This document shows positions 1-6,439 of a DNA stretch of 6,439 nucleotides, in pieces. Source of the stretch: Thermoflexus hugenholtzii JAD2 (lineage in GTDB: Bacteria > Chloroflexota > Dehalococcoidia > UBA2979). The stretch covers positions 1 through 6,439 of the forward strand of contig CAMDBZ010000101.1 of NCBI GenBank assembly GCA_945889565.1, read 5' to 3'. A program made the position numbers and the translations under genes. Every line of letters starts with the position of its first letter. The stretch's first letter is position 1. The notes below the pieces were generated by a model. The model saw only the letters and a program-made list of their open reading frames with translations. It had not been told where the DNA came from and searched no databases.

Positions 1-851
1 TCACGGACGAACGCGCGCAGCTCGAGCCCGTCGTCACGCGCGGCGGCCAGCACGGCAAGCCCCGCACCGAGGTCGCGCGTGACCACGGCGCGGGCGAGGT
101 CGATGGTGCGGCGGTCGCCGACGAGGCCGAGCCCGCGCTGCACCGCCTCGACGTCGAGCGCGGGGCCGTGGTACGCGACGAGCTGGTCGAGCAGGCCGAC
201 GGCGTCGCGCAGCGAGCCGGTGGCCTGGCGCGCGATCAGCTCGAGCGCCGCCGGGGGCACCTCGAAGCCCTCGCCGGCGGCGATCGTCTGCAGTCGCGCG
301 ACGACATCGACGAGCGCGATGCGGCGGAAGTCGAAGCGCTGGCAGCGCGAGGTGATGGTCGCGGGGATGCGGTGGGGCTCGGTGGTCGCGAGCACAAAGA
401 TGACGTGCGGCGGCGGCTCCTCCAGCGTCTTGAGCAACGCGTTGAACGCGGGGTCCGTGAGCATGTGCACCTCGTCCACGAGGTACACCTTGTAGCGCGC
501 GACGTTCGGCGAGTAGCCGGCCGCCTCGCGCAGCGCGCGCACCTCGTCGATGCCGCGGTTAGAGGCGGCGTCGAGCTCGATGAGGTCGAGCGCGCGGCCG
601 GCGACGAACGTCTCGCACGAGGCGCAGACGTCGCACGGCTCGCCGTCCTGCGGCGCGAGGCAGTTGACCGCCTTCGCGAGAATTCGCCCGGTGGTGGTCT
701 TGCCGGTGCCGCGCGGGCCGGTGAACAGGTAGGCGTGCGCGGGCGACGCGCCGGCCACAGCGTGGCGCAGCGTGGTGACGATGGGCGCCTGCCCCGCGAC
801 GTCCGCAAAGCGCTGCGGCCGCCACTTGCGGTAGAGGACTTCCTGGCTCAC
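1..851 (-). CDS. dnaX: DNA polymerase III subunit gamma/tau, N-terminal part (runs off the window)
   Basis: The first 283 codons are present; the frame is open to the left edge, so the C-terminal collar and any tau-specific part are missing from view. DnaX is the AAA+ ATPase of the clamp loader that loads the beta sliding clamp at replication forks. Visible motifs in order: N-terminal VLYRKWRPQ (5-13), Walker A GPRGTGKT (45-52, K51), zinc module cysteines C64, C73, C76 and C79, Walker B VYLVDEVH (122-129, D126/E127), the switch/sensor stretch LATTEPHRIPATITSRC (154-170) including the SRC arginine finger R169, and sensor 2 GSLRDA (212-217, R215). The start is the GTG at 851, because SQEVLYRKWRP is the usual N-terminus of the family; the preceding codons give no ATG or GTG nearby, and only a weak GAG (860-858) serves as ribosome binding site. 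Whether a programmed frameshift makes gamma cannot be judged. Confidence 0.96.
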   Translation of the reverse strand, partial: MSQEVLYRKWRPQRFADVAGQAPIVTTLRHAVAGASPAHAYLFTGPRGTGKTTTGRILAKAVNCLAPQDGEPCDVCASCETFVAGRALDLIELDAASNRGIDEVRALREAAGYSPNVARYKVYLVDEVHMLTDPAFNALLKTLEEPPPHVIFVLATTEPHRIPATITSRCQRFDFRRIALVDVVARLQTIAAGEGFEVPPAALELIARQATGSLRDAVGLLDQLVAYHGPALDVEAVQRGLGLVGDRRTIDLARAVVTRDLGAGLAVLAAARDDGLELRAFVR

Positions 852-895
852 TGGCAGCTCGCGGCGTCCGGGGAGTGGTCGCGCGTCCCGACACG

Positions 896-924
896 AGTGT
901 AGCGGGTGGGGACGGCTCGGTCGC
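896..924 (-). promoter_or_regulatory. Candidate sigma-70-type promoter for dnaX
   Basis: The minus strand carries TACACT at 901-896, a good match to a TAnnnT -10 box and one of the few A/T-containing hexamers in this region. A weak -35 (GCGACC at 924-919, matching only the GAC of TTGACA) lies 17 bases upstream. The start point would give a leader of roughly 40 bases before the dnaX GTG. The assignment is tentative because the -35 match is poor and dnaX could also be reached by read-through from ybeY. Confidence 0.28.
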
Positions 925-976
925 TGCCGGGCGCGAACCTGCGTCCGCACCGGCGGCCCCCGCTTCGCGGCCGGCA

Positions 977-1002
977 CCCTCACCCCCCCGGCCCCCTCTC
1001 CC
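977..1002 (-). other. G-quadruplex-forming motif in the ybeY-dnaX spacer
   Basis: On the minus strand, which is the sense strand for all genes here, four guanine runs of 3, 5, 7 and 3 bases are separated by loops of 3, 2 and 3 bases. This satisfies the usual rule of four runs of at least three G with loops of one to seven. The first two runs lie in one arm of the palindrome at 992-1020, so hairpin and quadruplex would exclude each other. Whether it folds in the cell is unknown; in such a G-rich genome it could be incidental. Confidence 0.4.
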
Positions 1003-1020
1003 GCGGAGCGGGCGAGGGGG
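992..1020. repeat. Strong GC-rich palindrome between ybeY and dnaX (REP-like element)
   Basis: Two 13-base arms (992-1004 and 1008-1020) pair at 12 of 13 positions around a three-base GGA loop; the single mismatch is 999/1013. The left arm reads CCCCCTCTCCCGC. It begins ten bases after the ybeY stop on the transcribed strand, so it will form a very stable hairpin at the 3' end of the nuo-ybeY message. No T-run follows on either strand, so it is not a classical intrinsic terminator, though it may protect the 3' end or help stop transcription. The arm together with the flanking CTCACCCCC segment (979-989) resembles, from memory, GC palindromes scattered through intergenic regions of several high-G+C genomes; that copy number cannot be seen here. 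Confidence 0.65.
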
Positions 1021-1030
1021 AGTCGGAAGC

Positions 1031-1519
1031 CTAGTCGTCGTGGGTGCGGCCGGCGTGGATCGCGGCGCCGAGCAGGGCTTCTTCTCGCGCGCGCATCGCG
1101 GCGTCGTCCTCGGGCGTCTCGTGGTCGTGGCCGAGCAGGTGCAGCAGGCCGTGCACGACGACGTGCGCGAGCTCGAGCGCGGGGTCGAGGCCGGCGGCGC
1201 GGGCCTGCCGCGCGATCGCCGCGAGGCTGACCGCGATGTCGCCGAGGTAGCGCGGCTCGCCGGGAGGCGCCGGGAACGCATCGCCCTCCTCGGCGGGGAA
1301 CGAGAGCACGTCGGTCGGCTCGTCGAGGCCGCGGTGGTCGCGGTTGAGCTCGCGCAGGCGGTCGTCAGTCGCGAGCAGCACGGTCACGGCGGCGCCCGCG
1401 GGCACCGCCTCGGCGGCGAGCAACGCGCCGGCGCTCGCCGCGAGGCGATCGACGTCGACGGCTGCGAGCTCGGCCGCGGGCAGCGCGTCGTCGGGCTCGA
1501 TGGTGACGTCGTACGGCAC
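1031..1519 (-). CDS. ybeY: Endoribonuclease YbeY, 16S rRNA maturation / ribosome quality control
   Basis: The product is 162 residues, typical for this single-domain cytoplasmic metalloprotein, which takes part in 16S rRNA 3'-end processing and late 30S quality control. The diagnostic H-x3-H-x5-H zinc site is HGLLHLLGHDH with H123, H127 and H133. Also present are the conserved block RGLDEPTDVLSFP (63-75), whose R63 aligns with the active-site arginine of the family, and YLGDIAVS (91-98). The start is the GTG at 1519 (VPYDVTIEPDD), the only plausible start after the nuoN stop; the bases before it are C-rich with no Shine-Dalgarno, so initiation may rely on ribosomes arriving from nuoN. The 29-base gap to nuoN suggests co-transcription with the nuo genes. 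In many bacteria ybeY instead lies beside phoH-like ybeZ or era, so this placement is notable. The exact start is less certain than the identity. Confidence 0.95.
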   Translation of the reverse strand: MPYDVTIEPDDALPAAELAAVDVDRLAASAGALLAAEAVPAGAAVTVLLATDDRLRELNRDHRGLDEPTDVLSFPAEEGDAFPAPPGEPRYLGDIAVSLAAIARQARAAGLDPALELAHVVVHGLLHLLGHDHETPEDDAAMRAREEALLGAAIHAGRTHDD

Positions 1520-1548
1520 GTGGGGGGCGGAGCGCTGCGCGCCGAGCG

Positions 1549-3012
1549 CTATGCGAGCGCCGCGGCGGCTGAGCGCGCGGCGTCGATGAGCGGGGTGGGC
1601 ACGAGCCCGAAGAAGATCACGCCGATGGCGGCGGCGGTGAGCACGACGTTCGTGGCCGTGGGCGACGTGAACGGCGTCGGGTCGAGCGGCTCGTCGAGCA
1701 GGATCGTGCGCGCCCAGCGCAGGTAGTAGTAGGCGGAGAGTGCGGTGTTGAACACGGCGACGACGACGAGCCAGACGAGCCATTGCTCGCCGCCCTGCAC
1801 CGCGCTGTTGAACACGTACAGCTTCGCGAGGAAGCCCGCCGTCGGCGGCAGGCCGGTGAGCGACAGCAGGCAGAGCACGAGCACGATTGCAAGCCCGGGC
1901 GAGCGGCGCAGCAGGCCCGCGTAGTCGCGCAGCTCGTCGGACCCCACGCGCGCGCCGACGGCGATCACCGCGATGAACGCGCCGAGGTTTGTCGCGGCGT
2001 ACGTGCCGAGGAAGAACAGCACGGCCGCGGGGCCCAGGGTGCCGCCCGCCGCGACGGCGGCGAGGCCGACCGCGATGTTGCCGGCCTGCGCGATGGAGGA
2101 GTAGCCGAGCAGGCGCTTCACGTCCGTCTGCTGGATCGCGGCGAGGTTGCCGAGCGTCATCGAGACCGCAGCGAGCACGCCGAACAGCTTCGCCCAGTCC
2201 GCAGAGATCGGCGTGTCACCGCCCCCGAAGCCGGTGTAGAACAGCCGCAGCGCGATCGCGAAGCCGGCCGCCTTCGACGCCGCGGACAGGAAGGCGGTGA
2301 CCGGCGTCGCCGCGCCCTGGTACACGTCCGGCACCCACGCGTGGAACGGCACGATCGCCATCTTGAAGCCGACGCCCGCCGCGACGAGCACGAACGCGAC
2401 GATCACCGCGAGCCGCGTCTCGTCGCCTGTCTCCGCGACGGCGAGCGAGATGTCCGTGAGCGAGGTGCTGCCGGCGATGCCGAACAGCAGCACGAAGCCG
2501 TACAGCAGCACCGCCGCGGCGACCGCGCCGGTGAGCAGGTACTTCAGCCCCGCCCCCGAGGCGCGGGCGTCGCGGCCGAGGCCGACGAGCACGTACTGCG
2601 CGATCGACGTGGTCTCCAGCGCGACGAAGATCGCGATCAGGTCGCGCGCCTGCGCGAGCAGCAGCATCGAGGCGGTCGAGGCGAGCAGCAGCGCGTAGTA
2701 CTCGCCGCGCTGCTCGATGCGCTCCAGGCCGGCCTCGCCGGCGAGCACGACGGCGGCGGCGATCACGATCAGCAGCAGCGCGACGTAGAGCGTGAAGCGA
2801 TCCACGCCGACGGCCCCGCCGAACGCCTCGCCGGTGGTGCCGGCAGCGGTCTGGCCGGCCGCGTAGAGCGCGGCGACCCCGAGCGCGAGCAGCGCCAGCG
2901 GCCGCACGCGCGCGCGTCGGCCGCTGCTGAGGTCCGCGAGCAGCACGATGGCCGCGCCGGCGAGCAGCACCGTCGCCGGGCCGATGACGTCGAAGTGGTC
3001 GAGCGTGTTCAC
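1549..3012 (-). CDS. nuoN: NADH-quinone oxidoreductase (complex I) subunit N
   Basis: The product is 487 residues from a GTG start at 3012, equal to the usual NuoN length (E. coli about 485). NuoN is the antiporter-like subunit nearest the quinone-binding part of complex I. Expected residues are E133 in ALETTSIAQYVLVG (TM5), K217 in GFKMAIVPFHAWVPDVYQG (TM7), K247 in ASKAAGF (TM8) and K397 in GFLAKLYVF (TM12). At the discontinuous-helix region the protein reads YSSIAQAGN (304-312), where many NuoN proteins have a histidine and an aromatic residue (SSxxHxGY); here these are Q309 and N312. The start is chosen because the GTG forms a GTGA overlap with the nuoM stop, has a GAGGGG nine bases upstream, and gives an N-terminus that enters a membrane segment by residue 10. 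The stop TAG is followed 29 bases later by ybeY. Confidence 0.96.
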   Translation of the reverse strand: MNTLDHFDVIGPATVLLAGAAIVLLADLSSGRRARVRPLALLALGVAALYAAGQTAAGTTGEAFGGAVGVDRFTLYVALLLIVIAAAVVLAGEAGLERIEQRGEYYALLLASTASMLLLAQARDLIAIFVALETTSIAQYVLVGLGRDARASGAGLKYLLTGAVAAAVLLYGFVLLFGIAGSTSLTDISLAVAETGDETRLAVIVAFVLVAAGVGFKMAIVPFHAWVPDVYQGAATPVTAFLSAASKAAGFAIALRLFYTGFGGGDTPISADWAKLFGVLAAVSMTLGNLAAIQQTDVKRLLGYSSIAQAGNIAVGLAAVAAGGTLGPAAVLFFLGTYAATNLGAFIAVIAVGARVGSDELRDYAGLLRRSPGLAIVLVLCLLSLTGLPPTAGFLAKLYVFNSAVQGGEQWLVWLVVVAVFNTALSAYYYLRWARTILLDEPLDPTPFTSPTATNVVLTAAAIGVIFFGLVPTPLIDAARSAAAALA

Positions 3013-4484
3013 GAGGCGGGGCCCCTCAGGATCGCGGCCAGCGGCTCGACGCCCTGCGCCACGACGTCGCTCAGCACGCGCGGGTAGACGCCGACGATGA
3101 GCACAAGCGCGAGCATGCCCGCGACGGCGGTGCGCTCCCACCATGCGTCGAAGTCTGGCAGCGCTGCCCAGCGCGCGTTGGGCGGCCCCATGAACACGCG
3201 TTGCACCGCCCACAGCACGTAGCCGGCCGCCAGCACCACGCCGAAGACCGCGGCGATCGTCGCAGCGGGGTGCTCCTGGAGCGCGCCGAGGAAGACCGTG
3301 ATCTCCGCGACAAAGCCCGCGAGCCCGGGCAGGCCGAGCGCGGCGAGGCCCGCGACGACCGTCGCGACGCCGATGAGCGGCATCTGGTGCATCAGCCCGG
3401 ACAGGTCTGCGATCTGGCGCGTGTGCGCACGGTCGTACACGAGCCCGACCATGATGAACAGCAGCCCCGTGATCAAGCCGTGCGTGACCATCTGTAGCGC
3501 GGCGCCCGTGAGCGCAACCGAGCCCATGGCCGCCACGCCGAGCAGCACGTAGCCCATGTGCGAGACGGACGAGTAAGCGATCAGCCGCTTCAGGTCGCGC
3601 TGGCGCAGCGTGAGCACGGCGCCATAGACGACGGAGATGGCGGCGAGCGCCGCGAGCACGACGCGCGCGTCGTGCGCCTGCTCCGGCAGCAGCGGCAGCG
3701 CGATGCGCAGGATGCCGTAGCCGCCCATCTTCAGCAGGACGCCCGCGAGCATCACAGACACCGCCGTCGGCGCGTCGGTGTGCGCATCGGGGAGCCACGT
3801 ATGCAGCGGCACAATCGGCAGTTTCACGAGGAACGCGGCGATCACGAACCAGAACACCGCCTGCAGCGGCAGCAGTGCCTCACTCGGCGGCTGCGCGGTC
3901 AGTTGTTCGATGTCGAACGTGCCCGCAGCGAGGCCGAGCACCAGGAAGCCGACAAGCATCAGCGCGGAGCCGCTGATCGTGTACAGCAGGAACTTCATCG
4001 CGCTGTACTCGCGCCGGCCCGAGCCCCAGATGCTGATCAGCAGGTACATCGGCACCAGCTCGAGCTCCCAGAACAGGAAGAACTGGATGAGGTCGAGCGA
4101 CGTGAACACGCCGGCGACCGCCGTCTCCAGCACCAGCAGCCACGCGAAGTACTCGCGCGCGCGCAGCGTGACGTTGAACGACACGAGCACCGAGGCGAGC
4201 GAGAGGATGCCGAGCAGCAGCACGAGCGGCGCTGACAGGCCGTCGACGCCGACGATGTACTGCACGGAGAACCCAACGTCGCCCGCCCGAATCCACTCGA
4301 AGCGGTCGACGAACTGGTAGCCGGCCGCGTCGCGGTCGAAGCGCACGAAGATGGCGAGGCTGAGCGCGCACGTCAGCGCGGACACGAACAGCGCGATCCA
4401 CTTCGCCTCATGTTCGCGCGCGCGCGGCAGGAACGCGATCAGCAGCACGCCGACGAGCGGGAGCAGCAGGAACGTCGTCAGCAT
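3009..4484 (-). CDS. nuoM: NADH-quinone oxidoreductase (complex I) subunit M
   Basis: The product is 491 residues, of normal family length (E. coli about 509). NuoM is the central antiporter-like proton-pumping subunit of the complex I membrane arm, lying between NuoL and NuoN. Key residues are present: E140 in FFLFWELELVPMYLLI (TM5), K221 in FLVKLPIVPLHTWLPDAHTD (TM7), K252 in VLLKMGGYG (TM8), H335 in MVTHGL (TM11), and E394 in GFVAEITVF (TM12), where NuoM has glutamate instead of the lysine of NuoL and NuoN. The ATG follows the nuoL TAG with no spacer, and a GGAG at 4494-4491 lies six bases upstream, inside the end of nuoL, so translation is probably coupled. The TGA stop overlaps the GTG start of nuoN by four bases. 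The gene is intact. Confidence 0.97.
   Translation of the reverse strand: MLTTFLLLPLVGVLLIAFLPRAREHEAKWIALFVSALTCALSLAIFVRFDRDAAGYQFVDRFEWIRAGDVGFSVQYIVGVDGLSAPLVLLLGILSLASVLVSFNVTLRAREYFAWLLVLETAVAGVFTSLDLIQFFLFWELELVPMYLLISIWGSGRREYSAMKFLLYTISGSALMLVGFLVLGLAAGTFDIEQLTAQPPSEALLPLQAVFWFVIAAFLVKLPIVPLHTWLPDAHTDAPTAVSVMLAGVLLKMGGYGILRIALPLLPEQAHDARVVLAALAAISVVYGAVLTLRQRDLKRLIAYSSVSHMGYVLLGVAAMGSVALTGAALQMVTHGLITGLLFIMVGLVYDRAHTRQIADLSGLMHQMPLIGVATVVAGLAALGLPGLAGFVAEITVFLGALQEHPAATIAAVFGVVLAAGYVLWAVQRVFMGPPNARWAALPDFDAWWERTAVAGMLALVLIVGVYPRVLSDVVAQGVEPLAAILRGPAS
3022..3027 (-). promoter_or_regulatory. Shine-Dalgarno site for nuoN
   Basis: The minus strand reads GAGGGG here, nine bases before the GTG at 3012-3010 and inside the last codons of nuoM. 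It decides the nuoN start: the reading frame stays open for another 262 codons upstream, but that part is an out-of-frame shadow of nuoM. Confidence 0.5.
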
Positions 4485-6397
<1,913 letters not shown>

Positions 6398-6398
<1 letters not shown>

Positions 6399-6439
6399 CA
6401 GATCTTGTTCAGCACTTCACGCGCCACGTGCGTCTTGCC
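6398..6439 (-). CDS. C-terminal end of an unidentified gene upstream of nuoL (partial)
   Basis: Of the three minus-strand frames entering from the right edge, only one stays open up to the nuoL start. It encodes 13 residues, GKTHVAREVLNKI, and ends in TGA at 6400-6398, whose final A is also the first base of the nuoL ATG (TGATG). Such a 1-base overlap is typical of translationally coupled operon genes. In most complex I operons the gene before nuoL is nuoK, so context suggests nuoK, but this charged tail is not a NuoK ending that I recognise and NuoK C-termini are short. It could be nuoK with an extension or a different gene inserted in the operon. The existence of the coding end is moderately sure; its identity is unknown. 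Confidence 0.5.

Noticed and set aside
236..808. Minus-strand 190-codon frame inside dnaX
   Set aside because: It is an out-of-frame shadow rich in Arg, Ser and Pro; the DnaX frame covers the same bases with Walker A, zinc module and Walker B all intact.
992..1020. Palindrome as a rho-independent terminator
   Set aside because: The stem is strong, but no T-run follows it on either strand, so it is recorded as a repeat/hairpin rather than a terminator.
1520..1783. An 88-residue N-terminal extension of YbeY
   Set aside because: It overlaps the intact end of nuoN, is Arg/His-rich without domain character, and would make YbeY 250 residues instead of the usual 150-170.
1783..3087. Long plus-strand open frame (434 codons) opposite nuoN, and similar plus-strand frames opposite nuoM, nuoL, ybeY and dnaX
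   Set aside because: Their products are low-complexity Arg/Ala/Glu/Asp/His strings with no hydrophobic core or motif. Long antisense frames are expected when third codon positions are almost all G or C.
3013..3798. A 749-residue minus-strand frame that would fuse 262 extra residues to the front of NuoN
   Set aside because: The extra part is an Arg/Ala/His-rich reading of nuoM in the wrong frame, whereas NuoM itself is intact there; the GTG at 3012 gives a full-length NuoN with an operon-style overlap and a ribosome binding site.

Overview
The window is a stretch of a high-G+C bacterial chromosome in which every supported gene lies on the minus strand. Read in the direction of transcription (high to low coordinates), the order is: the last 13 codons of an unidentified gene, nuoL, nuoM, nuoN, ybeY, a 179-base intergenic region, and then the N-terminal 283 codons of dnaX, which runs off the left edge. 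The content is housekeeping: the three antiporter-like membrane subunits of respiratory complex I (NADH-quinone oxidoreductase), an rRNA-maturation endonuclease, and the tau/gamma clamp-loader subunit of DNA polymerase III.

The nuoL-nuoM-nuoN block (6398 to 1549) is packed as one translationally coupled operon. The junctions are a 1-base TGATG overlap into nuoL, a 0-base junction TAG/ATG between nuoL and nuoM, and a 4-base GTGA overlap between nuoM and nuoN. All three proteins keep the charged residues of the proton channels: the TM5 glutamate, the TM7 lysine, and the TM12 lysine in NuoL and NuoN or glutamate in NuoM. They should together form most of the proton-pumping membrane arm. ybeY follows nuoN after 29 bases, so it is probably read from the same transcript, although it serves ribosome quality control and 16S rRNA processing rather than respiration.

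The ybeY-dnaX intergenic region (852-1030) is the only noticeable non-coding stretch. Next to the ybeY stop it holds a strong GC palindrome whose sequence looks like a repetitive intergenic element. The transcribed strand there also carries a four-run G-quadruplex motif. Nearer dnaX there is a weak sigma-70-like promoter candidate.

The organism is a respiring, high-G+C bacterium. The style of the DnaX and Nuo proteins (for example the DnaX stretch SRCQRFDFRRI) is compatible with a high-G+C Chloroflexota member, but this is only an impression and Actinomycetota cannot be excluded from sequence reading alone. I found no mobile element, CRISPR array, tRNA, rRNA or defence system, and no convincing new multi-gene system. 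The interesting points are the intergenic palindrome/G-quadruplex, the gene linkage, two substitutions at a conserved channel position of NuoN, and the unrecognised tail upstream of nuoL.
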